Positions 25,604 through 34,469 of a stretch of DNA of 64,000 nucleotides are shown here, in pieces; positions within the stretch are counted from its first letter, which is position 1; each line of letters begins with the position of its first letter. Location of the stretch: the NCBI RefSeq assembly GCF_001468465.1, contig NZ_LNSA01000002.1, forward strand, positions 62,001 through 126,000. Reading direction: 5' to 3'. Position numbers and translations under genes: made by a program. Source of the DNA: Sphingopyxis sp. H115 (GTDB taxonomy: Bacteria > Pseudomonadota > Alphaproteobacteria > Sphingomonadales > Sphingomonadaceae). The notes under the pieces were generated by a model that saw only the letters and a program-made list of their open reading frames with translations, was not told where the DNA came from and did not search any database.

Positions 25604-27067
25604 TCAATCATGCCAGCTCGCTCCGTCGCGTTCGATCAGCGCGATCGATGAACTCGGCCCCCAGCTTCCCGCGGTGTAAGTCTGCGGCGCCATGTCGACC
25701 GCCGCCCAGGCGTCGCGGATCGAATCGATCCACTGCCACTGCGCCTCGACCTCGTCGCGGCGCACGAACAGCGTCTGGTCGCCCTCGATAAAATCGAGCA
25801 GCAGTCGCTCATAGGCGATCCGCCGCCGCTCGCCGGCGAAACTGTGCGAGAGCGAGACGTCCATCGTCACCTCTTTCAGCTTCACCCCGTCGCGGTCGAG
25901 GCCGGGCTGTTTCGCCATCACCTTGACCCGGATATTTTCCTCGGGCTGGAGGTTGATGATCATGCTGTTGGCATCGAGCTTGCCCGCGCCGACGCGCGCG
26001 AAGATATTGTGCGGCACCGGCTTGAACTGGATCAGCACCTCGGACTTTCGCTGCGGCATGCGTTTGCCGGTGCGCAGGTAGAAAGGCACGCCCTTCCAGC
26101 GCCAATTGTCGATATAGGCCTTCAGCGCGACGAAAGTTTCGGTGTTCGACGGATTGCCGAGTTCGTCGGCATAGCCCGCGACCGCGCCGCCATTGACCGC
26201 GCCGCTGCTATATTGGCCCTTCACGCTGTGCGCCTTCACATCGTCGGCGCTCATCTTGCGAAGCGAGCGCAGCAGCTTGACCTTTTCGTCGCGCACCGCG
26301 GTCGACGAAACGCTCGCGGGCGGCTCCATCGCGATGATCGCGAGCAGCTGGAGCATATGGTTCTGCACCATGTCCTTCAATGCACCGACGCCGTCATAAT
26401 AGGAAACGCGGCCTTCGAGCCCGACGGTTTCGGCGACGGTGATCTGGACATGGTCGATCGCCTGCGCATTCCAGAGCGGCTCGAAAAGCATGTTGGCGAA
26501 GCGCAGCGCGAGCAGGTTCTGGACCGTTTCCTTGCCGAGATAATGGTCGATGCGAAAGACGCGATCCTCGGCAAAGGCATCGCCGACCTCGGCATTCACC
26601 TCGCGCGACGAGGCAAGGTCGTGACCGATCGGCTTTTCCATCGCGATGCGGCACTCAGCGCACGCGATATTCGCGGCCTTCAGCCCCTGCGCGATCGGGC
26701 CGAACATCGACGGCGGGGTCGATAGATAGGCTCCGATCGGGCGGCCGAGCCGGTCGCCGAGCATTATCGCGAGCTCGTCATAGCCGGTGCCCGCGCCGGC
26801 ATCGACCGGACAATAATCGATGCGTTCGAGGAAGCGCGCGATCGCGCCGTCGTCGAGCCGGTCATCGGGCAGATGCTCGGTCAGCGCCTCGCGCACCATT
26901 TGGTGACACGCCGCGCGATCCATCTTCGAACGTCCCGACGCGACGACCGTCAGCGCCTCTTCGAGCAGGCCGTCCATGTGGAGATTGTAGAGCGAGGGAA
27001 AGAGCATGCGCTGCGCAAGGTCGCCCGTTGCGCCGAACAGGATCAGGGTTTCGACTTTCACGCTCAA
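25604..27067 (-). CDS. zwf: Glucose-6-phosphate 1-dehydrogenase
   Basis: Oxidises glucose-6-phosphate to 6-phosphogluconolactone with NAD(P)+, feeding the Entner-Doudoroff pathway. The 487-residue enzyme has the nucleotide loop LILFGATGDLAQRMLFPSLY at residues 8-27, AMEKPIGHDLASSREVNAEV, the catalytic signature RIDHYLGKETVQNLLALRFA near residue 172, and GVPFYLRTGKRM. The start is a TTG at 27067, preceded by AAGGGGA; a GTG at 27061 is the alternative. It is first in the zwf-edd-eda run and is transcribed divergently from glpD. Confidence 0.97.
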   Translation of the reverse strand: MSVKVETLILFGATGDLAQRMLFPSLYNLHMDGLLEEALTVVASGRSKMDRAACHQMVREALTEHLPDDRLDDGAIARFLERIDYCPVDAGAGTGYDELAIMLGDRLGRPIGAYLSTPPSMFGPIAQGLKAANIACAECRIAMEKPIGHDLASSREVNAEVGDAFAEDRVFRIDHYLGKETVQNLLALRFANMLFEPLWNAQAIDHVQITVAETVGLEGRVSYYDGVGALKDMVQNHMLQLLAIIAMEPPASVSSTAVRDEKVKLLRSLRKMSADDVKAHSVKGQYSSGAVNGGAVAGYADELGNPSNTETFVALKAYIDNWRWKGVPFYLRTGKRMPQRKSEVLIQFKPVPHNIFARVGAGKLDANSMIINLQPEENIRVKVMAKQPGLDRDGVKLKEVTMDVSLSHSFAGERRRIAYERLLLDFIEGDQTLFVRRDEVEAQWQWIDSIRDAWAAVDMAPQTYTAGSWGPSSSIALIERDGASWHD

Positions 27068-27192
27068 CTACGGTCCCCTTGGATAGTTTTTCAGAATTGG
27101 AGGATGCACCCCGCGAATGCAACGCGCATACGTAAGCCGCATACGATGTCGCCCCCTTGGCAAATTCGTCACACTTGCCATAGGGAACGGCG

Positions 27193-28743
27193 ATGTCCGA
27201 TGCCCCGTCCCCCTATGATGTCATCGTGGTCGGCGCCGGTGTCAATGGCGCCGGCGTTGCGCGCGATGCCGCCGGGCGCGGCGCGCGCGTGCTGCTGATC
27301 GAGGCGAACGACCTTGCAGGGGGCACCTCGTCGAAATCGACCAAGCTGATCCACGGGGGGCTGCGATACCTAGAACATTATGAATTCGGCCTGGTGCGCG
27401 AAGCGCTGAAGGAACGCGAGGTCTTATGGGGCATCGCGCCGCATATCATCCGGCCGCTGCGCTTCGTCCTCCCCTATCGCGACGGGCTGCGCCCGCGCTG
27501 GCTGCTGCGGCTCGGCCTGTTTCTTTACGACCATATCGGCGGCCGCAAGAAGCTGCCCGCGACGCGGTCGATCGACCTTCGCCGCCACACCGCGGGCGCG
27601 CCGCTCCAACCGCAATATGTCAAGGGCTTCGAATATTCGGACGGCTGGGTCGACGATGCGCGGCTGGTGGCGCTCAACGCACGCGACGCCGCCGACCGCG
27701 GTGCGCGCGTCCGCACACGAACGCGCGCCGAAATGCTGCGCTGCGAGGACGGGCTGTGGATCGTCGACGCGCGCGACGACCAGGGGCATCAATATCGCTT
27801 TACCGGGCGCAGCGTCGTCAATGCGGCAGGCCCGGCGGTGCTCGACCTGCTGAAGCGCGCCGATGCCGAACCCGACCACCAGATGCGGCTGGTTCGCGGG
27901 TCGCATATCGTCGTGCGCAAGGTCTTCGAGCATGGCTATGCCTATTTCTTCCAGCTCCCCGACGGGCGCATCTTCTTTGCCATCCCTTACGAACGCGACT
28001 TCACGCTGATCGGGACGACCGATCAGGATCACGAGGGTCCGGCGAGCGAAGCGAGGGCGAGCGACGAGGAAATCGCCTATCTGTGCGAAGGCGCGAGCCT
28101 CTATTTCCGCGCGCCCGTCACTCCCGCCGACGTCGTGTGGACCTATTCGGGCGTGCGGCCGCTGGTCGAGGACGGATCGGGGCGCCCCGAGGCGGCGACG
28201 CGCGGCTACCGCATCGATCTCGACATGGCCGAGGGCGCGCCGCTGCTCACCATCTATGGCGGCAAGATCACCAGCTATCGCCATGTCGCGCAAGATGCCG
28301 TCGACCAGCTCACCGGCCATATCGACGCGCTGGCGCGCAAGCATTGGACCGGCAAGGCATCGCTGCCCGGCGGCGATTTCGCGACCGACGGCATTGCGGC
28401 GCTGAAGGCCGAATATAAGCTCGCCTATCCCTTCCTGCCCGCCGCGACGGTCGACCGCATTGCGCAGGCTTATGGCACCGATGCGCGCCGCTGGCTGGCG
28501 GGCGCGGACGGTTGGGACGCGTTGGGCGGCGAGATCGCGCACGGGCTCAGCCTCGCCGAAGTTCGCTGGATGGTGACGCACGAATGGGCGCGCACGACCG
28601 ACGATATCCTCTGGCGGCGCAGCAAGCTGGGGCTGCATTTCAGCGCCGACGAGGTGGCGGCCCTCGCCGAACAGACCGCCCGCCTCGTCGCCGAGGCGCG
28701 GCTCGCCGATCCGGAATATTTCGAGGGCCGCGTGGATAGCTGA
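27193..28743 (+). CDS. glpD: Aerobic glycerol-3-phosphate dehydrogenase
   Basis: A FAD enzyme at the inner membrane that oxidises sn-glycerol-3-phosphate to dihydroxyacetone phosphate and passes electrons to quinone. The 516-residue length is standard. The N-terminus YDVIVVGAGVNGAGVARDAA holds the FAD loop. GGTSSKSTKLIHGGLRYLE is the GlpD signature, FFAIPYERDFTLIGTTDQDH is present, and the sequence continues with WTYSGVRPLVEDGSGRPEAA and YGGKITSYRHVAQDAVDQL. The ATG at 27193 follows AGGGAACG. No glpK or glpF lies beside it. It would oppose gpsA in setting the glycerol-3-phosphate pool used by the lipid genes. Confidence 0.96.
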   Translation: MSDAPSPYDVIVVGAGVNGAGVARDAAGRGARVLLIEANDLAGGTSSKSTKLIHGGLRYLEHYEFGLVREALKEREVLWGIAPHIIRPLRFVLPYRDGLRPRWLLRLGLFLYDHIGGRKKLPATRSIDLRRHTAGAPLQPQYVKGFEYSDGWVDDARLVALNARDAADRGARVRTRTRAEMLRCEDGLWIVDARDDQGHQYRFTGRSVVNAAGPAVLDLLKRADAEPDHQMRLVRGSHIVVRKVFEHGYAYFFQLPDGRIFFAIPYERDFTLIGTTDQDHEGPASEARASDEEIAYLCEGASLYFRAPVTPADVVWTYSGVRPLVEDGSGRPEAATRGYRIDLDMAEGAPLLTIYGGKITSYRHVAQDAVDQLTGHIDALARKHWTGKASLPGGDFATDGIAALKAEYKLAYPFLPAATVDRIAQAYGTDARRWLAGADGWDALGGEIAHGLSLAEVRWMVTHEWARTTDDILWRRSKLGLHFSADEVAALAEQTARLVAEARLADPEYFEGRVDS

Positions 28744-28752
28744 CGCATATCG

Positions 28753-29490
28753 TCAGGCGACCAGTGCGAGCGCATCGGCCCCGGCTGGGAAATGGGACCG
28801 GCCGCTCTCGTCGTGCACCGCCTGCCACACCGCCTTGGCGACATCGGCCTCGGTCGTGAACAGCGCCGGTTCGGCCATGCCCGCAAGGATCGGCTGCGCA
28901 TAGGACCAATAGGGTTCGGGCAGCACGTCTTCGAGCCGGATCTCGGTATTCTGCGCAAAAGCGGTGGTCGGGCCGTAGCCGGGCTCGACGAGTTTCACCG
29001 CGATCCCGAGCGGCGCCAGTTCGTGGGCAAGGCTGCGCGTGAAGCCCTGGATCGCGGTCTTGCTGCCGGTATAGGCGGCGGCGAGCGGAAAGGGCGCGAG
29101 CGTCGTCGTCGAAGTGATGTTGACAATGACGCCCGAACCGCGTGCGCGCATCTGCGGGATCGCCGCCTGCGTCATCGCGATCGTGCCGAGCGTGTTGGTT
29201 TCGAAAATGTCGCGAATCTTCTGCATCGGCGAATGTTCGAGCGCGCCGAACAGGCCGATGCCGGCATTGTTGACGAGCACGTCGATGGGGCCTGCGCGTT
29301 CGAGCGCGAGGGCGATGCTGTCGGGGTTGGTGACGTCGAGCGCAAGCGTGTGGAGGCGGTCGGAAGCTGTCAAAGGTGCCGCGGAGGGGCGCCGCATGGT
29401 GGCGACCACATTCCAGCCGAGCGCGTGGAAATGACGCGCGGTTTCAAGGCCATAGCCCGACGAACAGCCGGTGATGAGGATGGTTTTCAT
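28753..29490 (-). CDS. Short-chain dehydrogenase/reductase
   Basis: A 245-residue classical SDR with the cofactor loop ITGCSSGYGLETARHFHALG at residues 6-25, NNAGIGLFGALEHSPMQ near residue 74, and the catalytic Ser in VIVNITSTTTLAPF. The Y-x-x-x-K pair lies in AAYTGSKTAIQGFTRSLAHE near residue 138. The basic residues after the first beta-strands (TMRRPS) favour NADP(H). The substrate cannot be told from sequence. It is divergent from the AraC-type regulator that starts 95 bases away, a layout that usually means direct regulation. It is convergent with glpD, with only nine bases between the stops. Confidence 0.9.
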   Translation of the reverse strand: MKTILITGCSSGYGLETARHFHALGWNVVATMRRPSAAPLTASDRLHTLALDVTNPDSIALALERAGPIDVLVNNAGIGLFGALEHSPMQKIRDIFETNTLGTIAMTQAAIPQMRARGSGVIVNITSTTTLAPFPLAAAYTGSKTAIQGFTRSLAHELAPLGIAVKLVEPGYGPTTAFAQNTEIRLEDVLPEPYWSYAQPILAGMAEPALFTTEADVAKAVWQAVHDESGRSHFPAGADALALVA

Positions 29491-29585
29491 ATATGTTCCT
29501 TTCGCGGGGGTGATGAAAGGAGCCTAGACGGCGAACATCGGACTATCTATAATATGAAGTCCATATTTTGTTCGAGATAGTCCAT

Positions 29586-30482
29586 ATGACTGACCCCCTG
29601 TCCGACCTGATCGCGCTGCTGCGCCCGCGCACCGTCTTTTCCAAAGCGATCAGCGGCGCGGGCGCGTGGAGCGTGCGCTATGGCGATTTCGGGTATCCGG
29701 GGTTCTGCACGGTGATCGAGGGACGCTGCCGCCTGTCGGTCGATGAGGCCGATCCGGTGACGATCGAGGCGGGCGATTTCGTGTTCCTGCCCGCGACGCC
29801 CGGCTTCACCATGGGAGGGTTCGAGCCCGCCGAGCCCGTCGAGATCGATCCGCACGCGGCGGCGGACCTGACCGGCGAAGTGCGCCACGGCCGGCAGGAG
29901 GGCGCGCCCGATGTGACGATGCTCGGCGGCTATTTCGTCTTTGAGTCGCCCGACGCCGCGCTGCTCGTGTCGCAGCTTCCGGCGCTCATCCACCTGCGCG
30001 GCGCCGAACGGCTGGCGACGCTGGTGCGGCTGGTGCGCGAAGAAGCGGGCGAAGAGCGGCCCGGATGCAACCTGATCCTGTCGCGGCTGGTCGAGGTGCT
30101 GATCGTCGAGGCGCTGCGATCGGTCGAGGGCGACGACGCGCCGCCGGGGCTGCTGCGCGGCCTGCGCGACCCACGGCTCGCGGCGGCGATCCGGCAGATC
30201 CACGGCGCGCCCGCGCGGCCGTGGACGGTCGCGGCGCTAGCGAAGGAAGCCGCGCTGTCGCGCTCGGCCTTCTTCGACCGGTTCGCGCGGACGGTGGGCG
30301 TGCCGCCGATGGAATATCTGCAAAGCTGGCGGATGAGCATCGCCAAAGACTTGCTGCGCCGCGGCGCGGGAAAGCTCGACGAGATTGCAAGCCAGGTCGG
30401 TTATGGATCGGCGAGCGCGTTCAGCACCGCCTTTACCCGCCATGTCGGGTTGCCGCCGAAGCGTTTTGCGATGACCGCCTAA
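29586..30482 (+). CDS. AraC-family regulator with cupin sensor domain
   Basis: A 298-residue transcription factor. The N-terminal half is a cupin-type ligand domain (about residues 10-170) with YGDFGYPGFCTVIEGRCRLS and the two-barrel pattern DFVFLPATPGFTM. The C-terminal 100 residues carry two helix-turn-helix motifs: WTVAALAKEAALSRSAFFDR and LDEIASQVGYGSASAFSTAF, followed by the usual RHVGLPPKRF end. The ATG at 29586 is chosen over an upstream in-frame start at 29568. It probably controls the divergent SDR gene and perhaps itself. Its 3' end overlaps the convergent MOSC gene by four bases. Confidence 0.92.
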   Translation: MTDPLSDLIALLRPRTVFSKAISGAGAWSVRYGDFGYPGFCTVIEGRCRLSVDEADPVTIEAGDFVFLPATPGFTMGGFEPAEPVEIDPHAAADLTGEVRHGRQEGAPDVTMLGGYFVFESPDAALLVSQLPALIHLRGAERLATLVRLVREEAGEERPGCNLILSRLVEVLIVEALRSVEGDDAPPGLLRGLRDPRLAAAIRQIHGAPARPWTVAALAKEAALSRSAFFDRFARTVGVPPMEYLQSWRMSIAKDLLRRGAGKLDEIASQVGYGSASAFSTAFTRHVGLPPKRFAMTA

Positions 30483-31138
30483 TCGGCGCCGAACTGTTCG
30501 GCGAGCTTGGCGCGGCGGACCTTCCAGGTTTCGGCGAGTACGGGCACCTCGCGGAGCGCGCGGAGATCGGCGACGCGATCTTTCGCCTCGCCGCCGATCA
30601 ACAGGCCGAAAAGCGAGGCGAGCGGCCATTCGGGATACGGCCGGTCGACCAGATCGAGATCGTCGCCCGCGCGCACGGTGCCGGGTTCGAGCACGCGGTA
30701 ATACCAGCCCGAACGCCGCGACTTGACGACCCCCGCCATCACGCCCTTCGTTCCGAACCGATGGTCGAGCTTCCAGCATGGCTGGCGCGCCTGCGTCACT
30801 TCGACGAGCGCACTGCCGAGGCGGAAGCGGTCGCCGAGGAAGACGCTGTTTTCGTCGAGCCCGATGGTCGAGATATTCTCGCCGAACGCGCCCGCCGCAT
30901 CGAGCAACGGCGTGGCGCCGAGCTGGCCGCGCCACCAGTCATAATGGTCGGCGGGATAATGATGGATCGCCTTGTCGATGCCGCCATGAACACTGCGGTC
31001 GGCCTGTTCGTCGCCGACGAGCCCCATCGCGTCGACCGCGACCGCATCGGCGACCGGCAGCTTGCCGATCGCGCTCGGCTCGTCACCGCGAAAAGGGCGT
31101 GCCTTGCCCGTCAGGACAGCGAGAATCAGGGTCTTCAT
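30479..31138 (-). CDS. MOSC domain protein (YiiM-like)
   Basis: A 219-residue cytoplasmic protein of the MOSC superfamily, related to the molybdenum cofactor sulfurase C-terminal domain. GLVGDEQADRSVHGGIDKAI with HHYPADHYDWW near residues 40-70 and GAFGENISTIGLDENSVFLG are YiiM-type motifs. The sulfur-carrying cysteine is in VTQARQPCWKLDHRFG. YiiM proteins use molybdenum cofactor to reduce N-hydroxylated bases. The C-terminal 60 residues, ending KVRRAKLAEQFGAD, look like the helical tail of the same subfamily. It stands alone between AraC and MFS genes. Confidence 0.88.
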   Translation of the reverse strand: MKTLILAVLTGKARPFRGDEPSAIGKLPVADAVAVDAMGLVGDEQADRSVHGGIDKAIHHYPADHYDWWRGQLGATPLLDAAGAFGENISTIGLDENSVFLGDRFRLGSALVEVTQARQPCWKLDHRFGTKGVMAGVVKSRRSGWYYRVLEPGTVRAGDDLDLVDRPYPEWPLASLFGLLIGGEAKDRVADLRALREVPVLAETWKVRRAKLAEQFGAD

Positions 31139-31175
31139 GCCGCCGATTGCATAGGGCCCGCCGCCGAAATGGCAA

Positions 31176-32339
31176 TCAGGCTTTGGCCAGCGCGGGAGCC
31201 TTTTGCGTCCGCGTCGCCACTACGATCGCAAGTCCCGTCACCGCCATCGCCGCCCCCGCGAACGAGACCGCCGGATAGCCGAGCCCGAGGCCGATCACCC
31301 CGCCGCCGACCGCAGCGCCAACGGCGTTGCCGAGGTTGAAGGCGCCGATATTGACCGCCGAGGCCAGATTGGGCGCATCGGACGCCGCCTCCATCACGCG
31401 CATCTGGAGCGGCGGGACGATCGCGAAGGTCGCGACTCCCCAGACGAAAATGGTGACCGCCGCCGCGAGCGGCTGGAACATCGCACCCGCGAAAATCACG
31501 AGCGTCGCGGCGAGCCCGGCGAGCGAGACGATCAGGGTGCGGTCGATCGACTTGTCGGCGAACAGGCCGCCGAGCCAGTTGCCCGCGGTGAGCCCGAGCC
31601 CGTAGACGACGAGCATCGCGGTCACGAACAAGGTCCCCGCCCCCGCGGCGTCGCGCAGGATCGGCGCGATATAGGTGAAGACGGTGAACATCGCCGACGA
31701 ACCGATCGCGGTGAGCGCGAGCGCGATCAGCACCTCGCGGCGCTTCAGCACGCCGAGTTCGGCGAGCATGTTGCCACCCGTATCGCGGCCGATGTCGGGA
31801 AGCGCAAAGCGCAGCGCCGCGATGGTGATCAGCCCCCAGACGGCGATCGCGCCGAAGGCGGCGCGCCAGCCGAACGTCTCGCCGACCCAGGGCGCGAGCG
31901 GCACGCCGATGACATTCGCAAGTGTCAGCCCCATGAACATCGCCGCGACCGCGCTCGCGCGCTTCTCGGGCGGAACGAGGCTCGCCGCGACGACCGAGCC
32001 GACGCCGAAAAAGGCGCCGTGATTGAGCGAGGTGATCACGCGCGCGACCATCAGCGTCGTGTAGTCGCCCGCGATGGCGGACAGGAAATTGCCGAGCGTG
32101 AAGATCGCCATCAGGCCGATCAGAAGGGTGCGGCGGTTCATCCGTGCGGTGGCAAGCGTCATCAGCGGCGCGCCGAGCATGACGCCGAGCGCATAGGCCG
32201 AAACGAGCAGCCCGGCGGCGGGGATCGAGACGCCCAGCCCCTTGGCCATGTCGGGGAGCAGCCCCATCGGGGCAAATTCGGTGATGCCGATGCCGAAGGC
32301 GCCCGTCGCGAGCGCGAGCAGGGGAAAGTTGATTTTCAT
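31176..32339 (-). CDS. Major facilitator superfamily transporter, sugar/drug efflux type
   Basis: A 387-residue inner-membrane protein with twelve predicted helices, starting MKINFPLLALATGAFGIGIT. The segment SAYALGVMLGAPLMTLATAR contains the loop 2-3 motif in variant form, and ITSLNHGAFFGVGSVVAASL is typical of the AraJ/YdhP efflux group. The C-terminal end is AVTGLAIVVATRTQKAPALAKA or close to it. Export of sugars, drugs or small metabolites is likely; the substrate is unknown. It begins 14 bases after the aldo-keto reductase stop and so forms an operon with it, probably under the divergent LysR regulator. Confidence 0.9.
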   Translation of the reverse strand: MKINFPLLALATGAFGIGITEFAPMGLLPDMAKGLGVSIPAAGLLVSAYALGVMLGAPLMTLATARMNRRTLLIGLMAIFTLGNFLSAIAGDYTTLMVARVITSLNHGAFFGVGSVVAASLVPPEKRASAVAAMFMGLTLANVIGVPLAPWVGETFGWRAAFGAIAVWGLITIAALRFALPDIGRDTGGNMLAELGVLKRREVLIALALTAIGSSAMFTVFTYIAPILRDAAGAGTLFVTAMLVVYGLGLTAGNWLGGLFADKSIDRTLIVSLAGLAATLVIFAGAMFQPLAAAVTIFVWGVATFAIVPPLQMRVMEAASDAPNLASAVNIGAFNLGNAVGAAVGGGVIGLGLGYPAVSFAGAAMAVTGLAIVVATRTQKAPALAKA

Positions 32340-32353
32340 GTCGGTTCTTCCGA

Positions 32354-33388
32354 TCAGACGAGCGGCGGGTTGAGGCGCGCGAAGCCCGCCTGTTGCCGGT
32401 ACGGCGTGTGCGGATAGGGCGGCAGCACGTCGCTTGCCGCGTCGAGTGCTGCTATCTGTTCGGCGTTCAGTTCCCAGCCGACCGCGCCAAGGTTCTGGCG
32501 AAGCTGTTCCTCGTTCCGCGCGCCGATGATCACCGACGACACGGTGGGGCGCCGGAGCAGCCAGTTGATCGCGACCTGCGGCACCGTCTTGCCGGTTTCG
32601 GCGGCGATCGCTTCGAGCGCGTCGATCACGCGGTAGAGCAGTTCTTCGGCGACCGGCGGCGCGAACTGTTCGGTTTCGTGGAGGCGGCTGCCCGCGGGGA
32701 GCGGGCGCCCGCGCCCGATCTTGCCGGTGAGGCGTCCCCAGCCGAGCGGGCTCCACACCAGCGCGCCGATCCCCTGATCGGCGGCGAGCGGCATCAGGTC
32801 GGCTTCATAAGCGCGCCCGATCAGCGAATAATAGACCTGGTGCGCGACGAAGCGCGGCGTGCCGCGCCGGCCGGCCGCCGCCTGCGCCTTCATCAGCTGC
32901 CAGCCCGGATAGTTCGAGACGCCGGCGTAGCGGAGCTTGCCCGCGGCGATCAGCGTCGCCAGCGTGTCCATCAGTTCTTCGACGGGAGTCGACGCGTCGA
33001 AGGCGTGGAGCTGGAGCAGGTCGATATGGTCGGTGCCGAGCCGGCGGAGCGCGGCGTCGACCGCGCCGATCAACCGGCTGCGCGAGGCGCCCCAGTCCTG
33101 CGGCCCGTCGCCCATCGGCAGCCCGGTCTTGGTCGAGATGAGTACCGCGTCGCGGCGGCCCTTGATCGCTTCGCCCAAAATCTCCTCCGACGCACCGTTC
33201 GAATAGACGTCGGCGGTGTCGAACAGGGTCACCCCGGCGTCGAGGCTGATGTCGATCAGGCGCCGCGCCTCGGCCGCGTCGCTCGTGCCCCACGCGCCGA
33301 ACAGCGGTCCCTGCCCGCCGAAGGTGCCGGTCCCGAAACTCAAGGCCGGGACGCGCAGCCCCGACGATCCCAATTGGCGATATTCCAT
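32354..33388 (-). CDS. Aldo/keto reductase
   Basis: A 344-residue NADPH-dependent TIM-barrel oxidoreductase. It begins MEYRQLGSSGLRVPALSFGT and has the catalytic Asp/Tyr region GVTLFDTADVYSNGASEEIL, the Lys in AVLISTKTGLPMGD and the His in DHIDLLQLHAFDASTPVEEL. The C-terminal cofactor block VSSVIIGARNEEQLRQNLGA is complete. It resembles the AKR groups acting on sugars or aldehydes. It precedes the MFS gene by 14 bases and is divergent from LysR with an 86-base gap. An upstream in-frame extension to 33535 overlaps LysR and is rejected. Confidence 0.93.
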   Translation of the reverse strand: MEYRQLGSSGLRVPALSFGTGTFGGQGPLFGAWGTSDAAEARRLIDISLDAGVTLFDTADVYSNGASEEILGEAIKGRRDAVLISTKTGLPMGDGPQDWGASRSRLIGAVDAALRRLGTDHIDLLQLHAFDASTPVEELMDTLATLIAAGKLRYAGVSNYPGWQLMKAQAAAGRRGTPRFVAHQVYYSLIGRAYEADLMPLAADQGIGALVWSPLGWGRLTGKIGRGRPLPAGSRLHETEQFAPPVAEELLYRVIDALEAIAAETGKTVPQVAINWLLRRPTVSSVIIGARNEEQLRQNLGAVGWELNAEQIAALDAASDVLPPYPHTPYRQQAGFARLNPPLV

Positions 33389-33474
33389 TATCCGTCCTTT
33401 CGATTGCGTTGCACGCATAGATGGACGGGGACATGTGGCTGGTGTAGCGCCGCACGAAGCGAAGGATTTTTGAA

Positions 33475-34389
33475 ATGAACGCAAAGATCGATGGCGGCAG
33501 CGATCGGGCGCGGTCGATGGAGGTCTTTGTCGCAACCGTCGCGGAGGGCAGTTTTTCCGCGGCGGGCCGCTGCCTTGGCCTCACCCCGTCGGCGGTCAGC
33601 CGCACGATAGACCGGATCGAGGCCAGATTGGGCGTGCGGCTGTTGCTGCGGTCGACGCGCGCGCTTGCGCTCACGCCCGAGGGGGAGGCCTATCTGCGCG
33701 CGGCGCGGCGCATCCTGGCCGACCTTGGCGACGCCGAACAGGCGATCGCCGATCAGGGAGCCCCGCGCGGGCGGCTGCGCGTCAGCGCGGCCCAAGCGCA
33801 TGGCCGGCTGCGCATCGTGCCGCTGCTCGGCGATTTCGTGCGCCTCTATCCGCATATCCTGGTCGACATCAGCCTGGCGGACCGGCTTGTCGATATCGCC
33901 GCGGGACAGGCCGACGTCGCGATCCGCTTCGGCCCGCTGGCCGACAGCCCGCTCACCGCGCGCAAGCTTGGTGAAGGCCGCCGCGTCATCGTCGCCTCGC
34001 CCGCCTATCTGGCGGCGCACGGCACGCCGCGCCGTCCGGAGGATCTGCACGATCATAACTGCCTGAATTTCAATTTCCGCCGCGCCGAACCAACCTGGCC
34101 TTTTCGCGACGACACGCGCGACTATGCGCTGGCGGTGCAGGGCAATATCGAGGCGAACAATGGCGAGACGCTGGGGCAGCTCGCCGCTGCCGGGGTCGGC
34201 ATCGCCCGCGTCGGCGCGTTCAGCATCGCCGACCAGATCGCGAGCGGCGCGCTCGTCCCGATCCTCGAGGAGTATAATCCGGGCGACGTCGAGGTGATCC
34301 ACGCGGTTTTCGCGGGCGGCGCGAACACCCCGGCGCGGGTGCGGGTGTTCGTCGACTTCCTGGTCGAGCGGCTGGGGCGCGGGGGGTGA
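33475..34389 (+). CDS. LysR-family transcriptional regulator
   Basis: A 304-residue regulator. The winged helix-turn-helix is in residues about 12-70 (FVATVAEGSFSAAGRCLGLT, then PSAVSRTIDRIEARLGVRLL), and the linker helix and periplasmic-binding-protein-like sensor domain follow (RLRVSAAQAHGRLRIVPLLG, LADRLVDIAAGQADVAIRFG). It most likely controls the divergent aldo-keto reductase-MFS operon from the 86-base intergenic region 33389-33474. The inducer is not known. The start is supported by the divergent arrangement and the standard distance to the helix-turn-helix. Confidence 0.94.
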   Translation: MNAKIDGGSDRARSMEVFVATVAEGSFSAAGRCLGLTPSAVSRTIDRIEARLGVRLLLRSTRALALTPEGEAYLRAARRILADLGDAEQAIADQGAPRGRLRVSAAQAHGRLRIVPLLGDFVRLYPHILVDISLADRLVDIAAGQADVAIRFGPLADSPLTARKLGEGRRVIVASPAYLAAHGTPRRPEDLHDHNCLNFNFRRAEPTWPFRDDTRDYALAVQGNIEANNGETLGQLAAAGVGIARVGAFSIADQIASGALVPILEEYNPGDVEVIHAVFAGGANTPARVRVFVDFLVERLGRGG

Positions 34390-34469
34390 TAGGAACCGCG
34401 ACGCGGGGAGGCGTGGGTCCGGGAAGACGCAGGAAGGGGCCGGCGGAAACCGGCCGCGCCTGCGCGGCT

